From assembly GCA_907163375.1 (NCBI GenBank), contig CAJQUW010001972.1, positions 434,001 to 498,000 on the forward strand: a stretch of DNA of 64,000 nt, in the 5' to 3' direction. Position 1 is the first letter of the stretch. Each line of letters starts with the position of its first letter. The translations under genes and the position numbers were made by a program. The DNA is from Prostheceraeus crozeri (lineage: Eukaryota; Platyhelminthes; Polycladida; Euryleptidae). Below the pieces are notes generated by a model. That model made no database searches. It worked only from the letters and a program-made list of their open reading frames with translations, and had not been told where the DNA came from. Positions 41,786 through 53,337 of the stretch are shown one piece after another.

Positions 41786-42647
41786 CCCTTTAAGCCCCAG
41801 GGGACACCCGTGTCCCGCAGTTAATGAAGACGATAGTGTTTAAAATACATCTTAGTATAGATTTTTTAATAACTGAATACGGATGACAGAAATTTTCTCA
41901 CATTTTTGTACAACATATTTTACTGTTAAAAAGTGATGTTTTTTATCGAATGGGACACCAGTGTCCCTCTGGGCGCAAGTGATTCTTAGGGAAAATGTTG
42001 ACTAAGTTGCGATGATGTTTCTGCTGGCATAAATAGTTACCTGGGTCAACATTTCCGCGCAGATGAATGGATTTCTCAGTCGTCACGCTATAGTCAACGT
42101 GAGATAGTGACTTTAGGGAATTCCACGATCTCCCCAACAAGTATATATTATTATCTATAAAAATAGATATCTGGATTACTCGCAGTGCCTCGTTCAAAGA
42201 AGATCATCTACAGTATAGACAAGCTGTCCAGTGATGAGATTTATGCTATCCTTGACAGAGTGGATAGCGAGGATGAAGACAATATTGACAACATCATGAA
42301 TGATAGTGACCGAATTTGCCACCAGCAACAACATAAGAAATAGAAGGATCAAATAGGCCTACTGATCATGCACTGGAAAAAGGATTAGAAGCTGTCATAC
42401 ATGTACAGAAAAAAGAAAAATCGAGAGAAATGGAAATGCAGGGACCATCGATCGAAAGAGGAAATACAATCCTCACAAGAAATTTCTCGTCCAATATTCT
42501 CATAGACCAAGCAAAGTCAAGCATTGCTTGCCCGCGTTTCGCCGCTGTGTTCAATGTTCTTGTTATCTTTCTATTGACCAAAAGCAACAAGAATTATGCT
42601 ATAAAAAGTAGAAAATTATCTCTCAGTTACTTGTGGGGTTTAAAGGG
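41786..42647 (+). mobile_element. Nested nonautonomous piggyBac-type element
   Basis: Ends are CCCTTTAAGCCCC and GGGGTTTAAAGGG, flanked by a 4-bp duplication ATAA (41782-41785 and 42648-42651), a variant of the usual TTAA. Palindromes such as GGGGACACCCGTGTCCC lie near the left end. Codons at 42185-42343 keep the acidic N-terminus of a different piggyBac transposase. The rest of that gene is gone, so this is an internally deleted copy. Confidence 0.8.
42185..42343 (+). pseudogene. piggyBac transposase N-terminal relic in the nested element
   Basis: The frame reads SKKIIYSIDKLSSDEIYAIL, then DRVDSEDEDNIDNIMNDSD and a stop. An acidic, Asp/Glu-rich start of this kind is typical of piggyBac transposases. 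Its first codon is now GTG and no catalytic domain follows. Confidence 0.55.
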
Positions 42648-42728
42648 ATAATATACATATGCAACATAGAACATTATAGAACATATATATAATAAAAAAT
42701 ATGGAATGTTATTGAAAAATCGAAAATG

Positions 42729-44513
42729 TTAAGTGTGCCAAGCCTCGAAGCAGTCCATATGTATGGCTGGTCGTCCTGGGCACTCTGCACAAAAGTATCT
42801 GGATTCACTAACACGTCCAGCAACTCTTACTTTCTTGTATTGACAACGTTTTGTTGGCCTTGGATTTCGACCTGTGGCAGTGAATTTTTGGAGTCTATGT
42901 ATCTGCCTTTGCCGTTGAACTTGAGGTTGCTGAGGTTGGCCATATACAAGCTCCTGAATAACCCAGAGACAGTATTGAGCTAAAGTCACATGTTTCATAA
43001 CATCAGGGAAAAATTCTCTGGATAATATGAAAGCATTCACCAAGCAAAGTCGCTGCAAATTGAACAATCCCACCTTTTTGTGCCATACATATGATTTCCG
43101 TGCACAATTGATAGCCTGCTGCATTGCATCTACTTTGTCCGTTCCGTCCATATCGTAGTTATAAGATTCAATCACAGATGGCTTGTGGAAATTTCTAGTT
43201 TGGTTTTGATTTACTCGTCGGGTTTTCTCAACAGTCTCTGCATCATGACTGGTTGACAATAAGTAAACTGTACGCTTATCAACAAATTTAGCAATGAGCA
43301 CATTGCCTTTACGAGCAAACTCCACATCAATAGGATTCATTTGGAAGTTCACCAGTTCTCTTGGTGGACCTCGGTTTGACCGAATTGTACCTTGTAGAAG
43401 AGTTTGGTTTTCATCAAGGAAATTAGATAAACGTAGTGAGCAGAACCAATTATCAACTGTAACCATTCGTCCTGTTTGAAGAAAACCACACCGGTTTACT
43501 AATTCAACAACAATTCTTTCTGAAGAAGTCAAATTTTCAGCATCTGGTATGCCATCTGCCCAGGAAGTAACGCCATGGGATCCTTGATATATTTCAACAT
43601 CATATGTAAATCCATTTTTGGCATTGAGTGAAAAAGCTTTTACACCAAATCTGGCACGTTTAGTTTTGATGTACTGTTTCAGGTGGAGACGACCTTTATA
43701 TAGCATCAAATACTCATCCAAAGATATTTTACGGCCAGGGCGATATATTGTCTTTACAATGTCAATTATCATCTTCATACCTGGGTTTACTTTTCCGAGT
43801 TTTCCATGATTTTGGATGTCATGCGTTGCACAATCATAAAACCGGAGATATTTGAGAATATACATGAATCGGTCTCTTGATAAATTGTCAGATCGACGAA
43901 AAAAAGGAGTTTCAATTATATAGTTTGTGGAGAAATAATCCTGCATCTGAGGTTTCTTTATCAGACCCATACAAAATACCATGCCGATGAACTGTTTCAT
44001 TTCATGGCGAGTTATGTCCTCCCACTGTTTTTGATGACTTCTATTTCCTTTCTTATTGTATTTATCACGAAGTGTAGGATTCAAACTAGCCTTATTGTTT
44101 GCCCAATTAGCCAAAGTATCGCAAAATCCATCAGTTATAAATGAAAATATAAATTCCACTGGTCTTCTTGGCATAGGAATAAGAAGACCTTCTCGATCTG
44201 TAAATATTGGTAGAGGCATAGGTCTTCTGTCGATATCCAAGTGTGCCACGCTCCAACCATCAATTATAGAATATTCGGGGTGATTATCATGCGATTGTTG
44301 AGGAAATACGAATATATTAGGAGCTCGACGTTGCTGTTCATTTTCTGTATCAGTCTGTTCTTCATTTTCTTCTTCTGAACTTTCATTAGAACCTTCCGAT
44401 TCAGAATTCAAGTTATAAACATCATCGTCAGAATCATTTAAATCATTTCCATGAATAACACGGATTGCAACAGATTTAGCACTTCGTTTAGGAACACACC
44501 TAGTAGCCATCAA
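42729..44513 (-). CDS. piggyBac transposase, full length
   Basis: An uninterrupted 594-residue protein. The N-terminus is acidic (residues about 23-58). The DDE_Tnp_1_7 catalytic core follows, with Asp266 in KISLDEYLMLYKGR, Asp354 in MVTVDNWFCSL and Asp459 in DMDGTDKVDAM, matching piggyBac D268/D346/D447. A C-terminal cysteine-rich DNA-binding domain (CQYKKVR, FCAECPGRPAIHMDCFEAWH) occupies about 556-594. It excises and inserts the element at TTAA without footprints. It is the only gene of the element; the start is the first Met in frame, 278 bases inside the right terminus. Nothing marks it as inactive. Domesticated piggyBac-derived genes are an alternative, but the intact termini argue for a plain transposon. 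Confidence 0.93.
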   Translation of the reverse strand: MMATRCVPKRSAKSVAIRVIHGNDLNDSDDDVYNLNSESEGSNESSEEENEEQTDTENEQQRRAPNIFVFPQQSHDNHPEYSIIDGWSVAHLDIDRRPMPLPIFTDREGLLIPMPRRPVEFIFSFITDGFCDTLANWANNKASLNPTLRDKYNKKGNRSHQKQWEDITRHEMKQFIGMVFCMGLIKKPQMQDYFSTNYIIETPFFRRSDNLSRDRFMYILKYLRFYDCATHDIQNHGKLGKVNPGMKMIIDIVKTIYRPGRKISLDEYLMLYKGRLHLKQYIKTKRARFGVKAFSLNAKNGFTYDVEIYQGSHGVTSWADGIPDAENLTSSERIVVELVNRCGFLQTGRMVTVDNWFCSLRLSNFLDENQTLLQGTIRSNRGPPRELVNFQMNPIDVEFARKGNVLIAKFVDKRTVYLLSTSHDAETVEKTRRVNQNQTRNFHKPSVIESYNYDMDGTDKVDAMQQAINCARKSYVWHKKVGLFNLQRLCLVNAFILSREFFPDVMKHVTLAQYCLWVIQELVYGQPQQPQVQRQRQIHRLQKFTATGRNPRPTKRCQYKKVRVAGRVSESRYFCAECPGRPAIHMDCFEAWHT

Positions 44514-44795
44514 AAGAATTGTGAAATGTTGTAAACAAAACTGCAGATAATGAATGCACTTATTCTTAATTAAACGTCGCCTACTTCTGGTTGGCTTAGA
44601 AAAATAATCAATAATCTGTCTAATATGTAATCAGACAGATAGACTAGCAGTAGGTGGTAGACTAACTAATTAACACTCAATGCAGCGGCGCATTAGAAAT
44701 GCGCCATTGAATACAATGTAAACTCATACGAGCGGTGCTCGTTTGCCGCAGGGTCTATGCCGAGCGGTGCTCGTTTGCCGTAAGGAAGGAGTTAA

Positions 44796-45333
44796 GCCTA
44801 CGTGGGTGAATTACTAGAAAAATACAATTTATCATGTAGGCCTATCAGATTTAGCATATCCCACAAGGAATGCGTTTTAATCATAGGTCTACGTAAATTT
44901 AGCTTTGTTTCCATAGATAACTTCAGACAGACCTTTTTGTTCGTTATCGTTCAGCTTCTAGCGTAAACGACGCTGTCTGGAATGGTTTTCGATGACTACA
45001 CCATTCCTATTTTCGCACAGTTGTGCGGTGTAGCCTATTAACCCTATAACAACTATAACCCTATAACTCGTGTTGGCCTATGCATGAACTGATCACAGAA
45101 GCAATGTGCGCGTGCGTCTTGTGAGCCTACATCATGGGAACATGCTTTAATATGGCCAGAAATTCAACTTGCTGTGATACATACTTCATGGCAGGTTTAG
45201 TTAAGTATTGATTCAGTAGATTTCCATAAATCAAATACTGTACTGGCGAATTTCAAATAGCTTTTGCTCTTAGAATGTTTCTGAATACTGAGTGTAGGCC
45301 TACTTGAATAGTAGGCCGGCCTACCAAGTAATT
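44796..45333. other. Spacer between piggyBac and first inverted element
   Basis: No gene recognised. Short CTATAAC and GGCCTA repeats occur near 45030-45070 and 45290-45330. Confidence 0.35.
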
Positions 45334-48164
45334 CCCGCTGGGAAAAGTGCTCACTATTGTGGCTTCTAGTGAGCACTTATTGGCTTCTAGTGAGTGAGCG
45401 AGCGATGTCTTAGCTAGCGATAATGCAGTTTGCGAGTAGATGGCTATTGGCAAACCGGATTTTGCTTACTTTTTGTCGCCGGCAAATAGATAGCTATTGC
45501 AAAGCGAAATTTGCCAGCTTCTTGTCAATGATTAATAGATGGCTATTGGTAAAGCAATAGCAGTTTCAATCGAAAAATGCAGATTCATTTTAGTTATTCT
45601 CATTAATTCTTGATGTCATCAAATTGTTAATTAGATTGTGCTTCCGCCGTATTCTATAGCCTAATTATTTTGTAGTGAAACATATAGAAATTCCGTTTAA
45701 CAAGTCGTCATTTGTCCTTAAAGATCAGTGTTCGGAAATCTATTATTGATGGTCTAATCCAGTATTGAAGACCAAAGTAGACAGCTATTCAACTACAATA
45801 ATCAAGCATTGTAACTGAACTGAAATGTTGAATAATGAACTGAACCACTGTTGTCGAATAATGAAAATACATTCATATGAGCGACTTATTAATTCTGCTT
45901 AAAAGTCAATGCAGATGACAGTGATCCACAATACTTTGATGATTTTATGTTTCAATCAAGTTTTTTAAATTATGTAAAATAAATCGCTACCCAACATGCA
46001 TCGGACAGCAAACTTGCATTGTAACTTGGTCACTGAGCAATTAGTTGTTTCACTTGTTTGTCGACCATCCCAACAGATGATTGTTTTTCTTCCTACGCAC
46101 GCCTCCCGTCTAATCAGACAGTCACTGTGTGACGTCAACTGGCATTATCCATACACCGAGCGCAGCGCAGGGTGTAACAGTATACATCGATTCCCTGTCG
46201 TTATGACAATGCCGCTACAACCCGACAAGGCTGTCTGCTAAGAGGCTAGACTTCCAGCGCTCATTCGAACAATTGCCTGCCCGACATCGTGTCAATTATT
46301 AAGTGCGCATCAAGTTGTGAGATCTCTGGCGTCGTGCCTTGTACGCGGCTTGGTCAACTGTGATTCTGATAAACCACTTCGAGCGTATAGGATCAAGGCT
46401 GCGCAAATCAATGAATGTGTGTCAATTTAATTCCCTTCCTCATGACTGCGGAAAAAGACAACGGTTGAAGCCATGTAAAAATGGGTGAGTCGCTTCACTT
46501 TAATGTCACATTATGAAACCCGTTTTAGTTTTAGAAAAATAGGTTATTTTCCTAATGTAGTGACTAGCGTAATAGCTATCCATACCTTTGCTAGACCATC
46601 GCATGAATCTCTGCTGCTTATAAACTCAATAACGAGATATGCATTTTGTACAATCTATGAACCAATATGGATAGCATTAAAGTAAGTGAAATGTTTAAAA
46701 CCTGTTATTGCAATGCCAGCATGTTGAAACTTGAAGGGTCGGGCTTTGACATTATCTCAAAGAATTGTAATCTTGCAATCGCCTCAATAAAATTATGAGC
46801 ACCTTAATCATCTTGCATTGTTTTTAATTACATGAAATCAGATAGACAACTACCTCGTACCAATCGAATTAAATCATCATGCTTATAATTTATGCCATTG
46901 AAATTTTCCTCCGTTGATCTTTAGGCTGATTTCAGTTAATGGAGAAAATTATAATGTTGCGAAATCTTAAAGTTATCGAATTTTCGTATAACGACAAATG
47001 CTCCAACGGTAGAATTCTTTTTGTAGGATTATTCATACTAAAAACCTTTTACTCTAAAGTGTGTAAAATTTGTGGAAATGAATTATCTTTTTCTTCATTT
47101 TATAACAATGGCTAAATAAGAGTATTAATTTGCTTTCAGGTTTTGTTATATGATATCAGATTGCACAAATTTCACATTGATGTTTAGGCTGTGCCTCAAC
47201 GGTTTTTTTAAAGGCTTTGGTATAAAAATGTTATCGCACATTTCTGACCGCAATCGCTGCCCAACAAAATTAAATGTCAAATATGGGCGTGGGCTCTAAA
47301 CCAGTTCAATATGAGCATCGACGGGAGAGAGAAATTGGCGACCATTTTGCAGAGGTGAGTTCTAAATTTCTGAAATGAATGCAATTTTTATGTGAGTTCT
47401 CAGTTTGTCACTGCCTCCGAATGTTTTGAGTTTAGCAGCATTGAATCATTCTGCTGTTAGTCCCTGGAGCGTTTCGTGGCAAGATGACAGTGATCAACAA
47501 TAGTTTATTATGTACGTGTGGTCTAAATATTGCATAGAAATAATCAGTGAAAATGGTAAGCAATGCGAATGTTCATTTGTCAATTGTAATTTTGCATGTA
47601 AATAAAAAGGATCCATTATTTTGCATTATAGACACGAACCGCTGGTCTACAAGAATTTATGCTGAAAATACAACTAATTGTAGCCAAACCAGCTCATTGA
47701 GTCCTCATGGCATGGAAGAAACTTTGAACTTCTGCAAGTCTACAATTGTTTAGCAGAGGTGAGTCTCACATTTTTTGTCACTGTCTCCGAATATTGTGGT
47801 TTTGACAGTTCTACATCCACTACTGTTGATCCATGAGCATTTCGTGGCAGTATGACGTTGAGCAGCATGTTTTTGTGTTATGTTAGATGTGTAAGTAGGT
47901 CTACAGGAAGTCAAAGAACAAGGCTTCATATATGCCAATAGGGTACAGCGAATATCAAGCGAGCAGCAAGCTTTTCAATGAAGCAAGCGATTAGCGCGCT
48001 ACATTAGCATTCAAAAAGCATCGCTAATCGCGAGCGAACAGTAGCGTTTTTGCTCCTAAATTAGCAAGCTTTTCGCCAGCATTTTGCGAGACAAAACGGA
48101 AGCTATGCGCTCATTGCTCGCTCGAGATATGTGCTAGCTAATCGCGAGCTTTTTTCCCAGCGGG
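45334..48164 (+). mobile_element. Unclassified ~2.8-kb element, copy 1 of an inverted pair
   Basis: Ends are CCCGCTGGGAAAA at the left and its inverted form TTTTCCCAGCGGG at the right. The whole matches 53790-56476 in inverted orientation at a very high level, with a few substitutions, one extra ~120-bp segment (about 47145-47265) in this copy and a local duplication near its left end. Ends are rich in GCGAGC/CTAGTGAG/TAGCGA motifs. No transposase is recognised. No matching target duplication was seen around this copy. Confidence 0.75.
47283..47753 (+). other. Exon-like blocks inside inverted element copy 1
   Basis: Codons from the ATG near 47275 read MSNMGVGSKPVQYEHRRE and end CATTTTGCAGAG|GTGAGT (donor at about 47353). 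Downstream, after an acceptor-like TTTTGCATTATAG at about 47630, codons TRTAGLQEFMLKIQLIVAKP run to a stop. A second AGCAGAG|GTGAGT donor follows at about 47760. The start codon is not conserved in copy 2. This may be a tiny spliced gene or coincidence. Confidence 0.25.
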
Positions 48165-48786
48165 TTCCTATCTTCACTAGCTAAAGCATGTAGCTAAGTT
48201 GCGAGCAGCAGATAGCCTTGGCCTACTTGTGTTCCAGTATGCACATCAGGATGTGCATCAAAAGAATGGCAGCCAGAAAAACAATTTCACGATTTCCCTG
48301 CTGGCGTTGAGCGACGTGGTCTATGGATTTGTCGCATACGTAGGCCTAACTTTATGCCAAATGATAGTCATCCAGGGTACTCTATTCACTGCAAAGAATC
48401 TGATTACAAAACCGTGAGTCTTGATGGAAATAAAAGAGACGAAAGCATATGCATGCGAACTGCAACGGAAATATCTTAATTAAGTCATATGCATATCGTT
48501 CAATATTTCCTCATTTAGGCCTGCATACTTACCATCCTATTTTTCAAGATGAGTCTACAGGACAGAGAGACAGTAAAGCAACTTCATCTGCAAGATTGAC
48601 AGCTGATTATGATCGGTTGACACAGCAACTTTGAACAATCTGACAAAGTGATGAATGTTAAAAACATTGAACGAAATATGCAAGAAAATCATTCTACTGA
48701 ACGCAGATATGAAGTGTTACAAAATAACACCATGCTTTATATTCAACTACAAAGTCACTGTTTCACGCATGTCCATCTCTACTTGT
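48165..48786. other. Spacer between inverted element copy 1 and hAT element
   Basis: Short open frames (72 codons at 48199-48417) without recognised motifs. No repeat ends were seen. Confidence 0.35.
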
Positions 48787-49088
48787 ATGGCAATCAGTGT
48801 TGGCAACCCAATAAAACCCATGGGTTTTTCTGGGTTGGGTTTTTTGTGTTTTTTTGGGGTTTTAATCCGTAAAAATTTGGTTTTTTTATGGTTTTTTGAA
48901 TTTTTTAAAAATTTTTACTTAATGACATTTGGATTTTCCCAATTTTAGTTGACTTTGATAGAACTATATATCTTATTTAAATTAAGTTTATTTGTAATGC
49001 AATATAACTAAAGTAGACCTATCAAAATTAACGAAATGACAATTGCAAGCAATTACAATAACAATTACCAACTTTTACAACTTTACAA

Positions 49089-49803
49089 TTACAAGCATTC
49101 GTCAAAATCTCTGAGTTCATCGTCCATGTGGTCCACCTGGCCACGAAGAAGCTTAACAATTTTTACCATCTTCGCCACTTTCGCTATTCCGAGACGGCTT
49201 CTTGCTTTGGTCTGCATTCGTCCGTAGAGGCTGAAGTCTCTCTCCACGGAAGCCGATGAGGCTGGGCAGAGATGAACCGTCTCGATTAGTTCAAGGATAG
49301 CACGTACCGGATCGGTAATTTGGCTGGAAGTTTGAAGGACCCAACGCCAGAATTTTGCTGGGAGCATTTTGGCTCGTACGCTGCCGAATGCATGGCGTGG
49401 GAAAGCGTCCTCGTCTTGCACTTCAAAATGTGCAAACGCTGCCAAGAGGCCACGATCCTCCAACCAAGCACGGAGCTCAGTCTTCATCTCCTCATTGACT
49501 AGCTTGACATGCTCGTCATCGCCGGTTAGAAGCGCCAGGACATGCGCCGGAGTGCACGCCTTGTCGAAGCGTTTCTTAAGCGTCGCCTTCGTTTGTAAGG
49601 GCATCTCGATGTCCTCACACAACTCAAGCCAGCATCCGCAAGCTTCTGCTAGGGAACAAGTGTCGCCTTGAATTAAGTTCAATGCAGCGGACAACTTGTC
49701 GAGCTGAGTGAGTAGGCTCTTTGCTTCATAAAGTACCGCCCTGTTGTCCACGATTTTGCGGATGCTGTCCGGTAGAGTGACCTTCTCTCGAATGCTGGAA
49801 TAC
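49089..49803 (-). CDS. hAT transposase, C-terminal exon with dimerisation domain
   Basis: Begins after an acceptor-like TTATTGGACAG and continues the upstream exon in phase (HDK|YSSIREKV). The chain covers the end of the RNase H-like domain and the hAT dimerisation region. CPASSASVERDFSLYGRMQ contains the catalytic Glu, and RSRLGIAKVAKMVKI follows. It terminates normally after DDELRDFDECL. The 330-bp intron lies at 49804-50133 with GTAAGT donor and CAG acceptor. Confidence 0.85.
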
Positions 49804-50133
49804 CTGTCCAATAAAAGTAAGTAAAATTAATATATAGCAGATTGTAAAATAAGGTATATTTAAGATATTAAAATAATTTTTATTTATTTAGATTAAATTT
49901 TCTGTTTGTTTGTCTGTTCAAAATATGTTTTAAATTTGACTTTTGGCTTTTATAACTATACAAAAAGTTAGAAAAATGAAATGAATGATATGCAGGGAGA
50001 GGAAGGAAAAATATATTGGACATGATATTTTATGCGTTAATGAATTCGCTAATATCTTTACAATGCAATGGTTAAATTAAATTTTAACAAAATATTGAAA
50101 CGGAGTATACTTAGTATTAATAAGCCTACTTAC

Positions 50134-50978
50134 TTGTCATGATTCCTGATGAAGGTGTCAAGCATCGCTCGTTGTGAGGTCCAGCGCGTGTTATTGTCCA
50201 ATTGGGGGATCAGTCCTCCCGCGTCTCGCAGCATCCCGCTTGCTCTATGGTTGTTCGAGAAATGCTTTTGTACCTCGCGAATCGAGGCCATCAAATTACT
50301 TGGGACAGACTGTGACTGAACCAAGTTGAGGTAGTGGCTGGCGCAACCGTAGACAACCAATGAAGGACGCCACGTGAGAAGGAGTTCCCTCAGTTTGACC
50401 ATTTTTGCCTCATTGTCGCTGACGAAGCCCACAATAACGCAATTGTACCTTTCCTCAGCGCCCAATATGCTGTCTTTAGCTAAGTCGAAGCAGAACTGAG
50501 CAGTCTTGATTTCACTGGTGATCTATTTACAGTCCAATGGGTAGGCCTGCTTTAGCGTTGTCGCTGTCAGCGTTGTCGCAATCACCGGATGATTGTGGAT
50601 CGATGACCAACCATCTTGGGTCATGATGACTCGTTTACCACTCAGAGCATCTTCCATCATCTTTTCTGCCTCATCGTAGGACTTATCAAGAATTTTACCT
50701 GCCAACTCTTTGCGTGTGAAGAACTTTTCCTCAAGACCTGGACGGAGCATTCCGATTGCTTTCTTGAACTCCGGATCTTCTGCAACGTTAAAGGGAATGC
50801 TGTGTTTGTAAAACACCTTCGCGAATTGATGCTTCATCGCATCAAGTTGTTCTTCGGATGTCGACAAAACAATGGATTGTAAGTTAGGCTGACGAGAGCG
50901 CTTCGGCGGCGGTGCAGTTATCATAACTTCGTCGCTATGAGTTGACATCGGAGGCTGGGTCGAACTTGAAGTTAGCAA
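50134..50978 (-). pseudogene. hAT transposase, catalytic exon with one in-frame stop
   Basis: The minus-strand frame carries the DUF659 part. The first catalytic Asp lies in VIMTQDGWSSIHNHPV and the second in GFVSDNEAKMVKLRELL. WRPSLVVYGCASHYLNL and RWTSQRAMLDTF are typical of DUF659/hAT enzymes. A TAG at 50523-50525, between the two Asp blocks, interrupts an otherwise continuous frame, so this copy is probably dead. The exon ends at a GTAAGT donor. Confidence 0.85.
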
Positions 50979-51211
50979 CGCAACTCCCTGGGTTGGGGGA
51001 GAATCGTGGTGAAACCCGTGGAAGAGCAGTCACGAGGAGATGGATGCTCCATAACGCAGCCGCTGACGTGAGCCTTGACACGCTCGATTTTCGCCGTCAA
51101 AACTTTCATGCATTTCTGGCACGAAACGTGCTTCTTTCCGTCTCCAATTGGGATCACTAGCGACCATAACGGATCAGCTTGACGACCACGTGCGAGATTT
51201 GTCTTCGGCAT
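50972..51211 (-). pseudogene. hAT transposase, BED-finger exon
   Basis: MPKTNLARGRQADPLWSLVI starts the protein; VSCQKCMKVLTAKIERVKAH and a following Cys make a BED-type zinc finger that would bind the element's ends. It is not in the same frame as the catalytic exon; a pyrimidine-rich CTCCCCCAACCCAG just upstream of 50990 could be an acceptor, but no good donor pairs with it, so a frameshift is equally possible. Confidence 0.75.
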
Positions 51212-52169
51212 TACAGATTATGGTCCGAACCGAATAGCGCGTGCTGAAAACAGTGCCAAATGACTAACTGCTCCCTTCACTTAACCTCCCAGTTCAATAC
51301 AATTTGCCTTCTGACGCGTAGCCCTATGATTCATTGGTTGTTAATAACAACTAACTCAGAAGCCAAATGCTTGTCATGCATTTTGATCTAACGTCACATA
51401 GCAACTGATGAGTCATGGGTGTCAGATGGCAAATTTTACTGAAGTGAGAAAGAAGTAGCCTAATTGATTGAGACACTAGACATTGACACTAGAGATTGAG
51501 ACAAAAACTAGACATTATGTAAGATACCGAATAGTTGAAATCAGCTTAAATATTCAAGATTTACAACATTGATTGAGAAAAGGGTAAACTCTCCATCTAT
51601 CAACCTTACCTTCGGCTACATTCGCCCATACAAGCGAAAGTTCCTCTCTAGAGTAGCTGATGAGGACTTTCGTAGACAGCCCGTAGCCCGGACAAGGCCT
51701 TCTTGTTATAGAAGAGAGTAAATGATGTCTTATCATACTCAAAGATGTCATTTTAATGATAAAAAGTATAAAAACAAAAAACCCAGAAAAACCCTAAAAA
51801 CCCAATTAAACCCAAGATTTTGGGTTTTTTGGGTTTTAATCGTAAAAATGGGTTTTTGGCCAACACTGATGGCAATTGAAGAGAATTTCAACTTAGTTGT
51901 TAGTAAAGATGGATGTGACGTTGACCACAGCTGTTTATTTGCAATGTAATTCCCAATTTTGCAAGAAGTTGATCCACTACTCTGATTTAGGAGCAACTAC
52001 ACCGTCGATTCCGTACTGCTGCATCTTTTTGTGACGACTTTTAATATTATGTAGAAGAATGTTTCAGCGATACAATACAAGTAGCCCACATGCAGTTTCT
52101 TGACTGAGCAGCTAACTTCAGTTGAGACACATGCAGATAGAAGTCGCTATTCGAAAAACTGCTTAATCA

Positions 52170-53337
52170 ATTGAAGGGGTCGGACGTATAAGGGGATAAG
52201 TCACATTTTTTCATAAAAATATATTTCACCCCATTATGATAGATATGGAGCTGAGTTATACGATGATTGGAGGTTTTCTTATATGGTTTTCAGATAGTGC
52301 ATAAGGGGATCAGCCACAAAGTTCAGCATGAATAAGGGGATAAGCCACTATCTGTACTTTATGGTGCAAAGTCCAAAGCAAGAAATGGACCATGATGTCG
52401 TTGTACAATGGCCGGGTGCAACCTGGTGAAAGAGATAAAGTTCAGAAGCAGTACCCATGTCTTCCTTCTAACAGGCCACACACTAATTTTATGTGATCGA
52501 GACTTCGGCCACATGGAAGAATCAAGTCGAAGAAGAGAACATGCGTATTGATTGCTCTCTGGAATGGGCCACAAGGATCTCATCCGTCAATAGGATTCAA
52601 GAACAGATGTTGACACAAGATTTCATTAAGATTTCCTACCTTCCAACGTAAAGATAAGGTTCTCAAAACACAGGTTTTCCGATTTGACGATGAAAATCCG
52701 GGAAAGATCTCGCTTAAGGTCTCCAAACATGTTGCTTCAAAATACGTAATGTGAACTAAAATAGAACAGTTTTTACAAAGATAGAGCAACTTTAAATCAA
52801 TCTAATCTAAATTTCAAAGATGATTTTGATCTCTAATCATGATCTTCAATTTTAAGGGTGAATGCCGTCAATTTTCTGGAGAATAGTGATCGTTTACTAA
52901 AAAGTTAGAGTTTTGATAAAAGTAGACATTGTGAATGGGGATTTTTTGAATTAAATAAATTAACTTAAACTTAGGTATCAAATTAAATACTGCTTCAATT
53001 AACATTTTTTGAAAGATAATGGACGTATAGTCAATGGGAGAGCTTTGGCAAAGATAATTCAATATACGGCAGTTTTATGTATGAGCACGTAAAGGGGGAT
53101 GTGCCACATAAATTGGGTTACATGTTTTCATTTGGCCATCTGTATGATATAATCTCGTGCGTCTTAATCTTCGCTACTTGATCAGCTGATAATTCATTTG
53201 TATAGGCTCGTAACCTCTGATGTTCAGGGGACTAACAAACATGGCTTTTGCATGATGATATTTCAAAACCTTTAAATTGCTCTCCTGCAAATTTGCGAAA
53301 GTGTGGATTATCCCCTTATTCTCCCAAGCCCTTCAAT
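52170..53337. mobile_element. MITE with AATTGAAGGG...ATAAGGGGATAA ends
   Basis: The left end ATTGAAGGGGTCGGACGTAT plus AAGGGGATAAGTCAC is mirrored at the right end with several mismatches over ~37 bp. TCA flanks both ends (52167-52169 and 53338-53340), a possible 3-bp target duplication. AAGGGGAT(A/C)AGCCAC-like phrases recur internally at about 52302, 52335 and 53092. No transposase was seen. Confidence 0.6.

Larger units (their letters stand above)
41711..44795 (-). mobile_element. piggyBac element with TTAA target sites
   Basis: TTAA at 41711-41714 and 44792-44795 flanks inverted termini CCCTTTCCTTACGGC and its right-end counterpart (GCCGTAAGGAAGGAG). Subterminal inverted AGCGGCGCATT sequences lie inside both ends. 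The transposase is read on the minus strand and is open from start to stop. An 862-bp second piggyBac-type element sits between the transposase's 3' end and the left terminus; without it the element would be about 2.2 kb. It looks recent. Confidence 0.92.
48787..51876 (-). mobile_element. hAT element (DUF659-type) with 8-bp target duplication
   Basis: ATGGCAAT repeats exactly at 48787-48794 and 51869-51876. Inverted ends are CAGTGTTGGCAACCC and its right-end partner (TTGGCCAACACTG). 8-bp duplications and CAGTG ends are hAT signatures. The subterminal ~100 bases at both ends are built of AACCC/GGGTTTT-type telomere-like runs. The transposase is encoded on the minus strand in several pieces. 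Confidence 0.93.
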
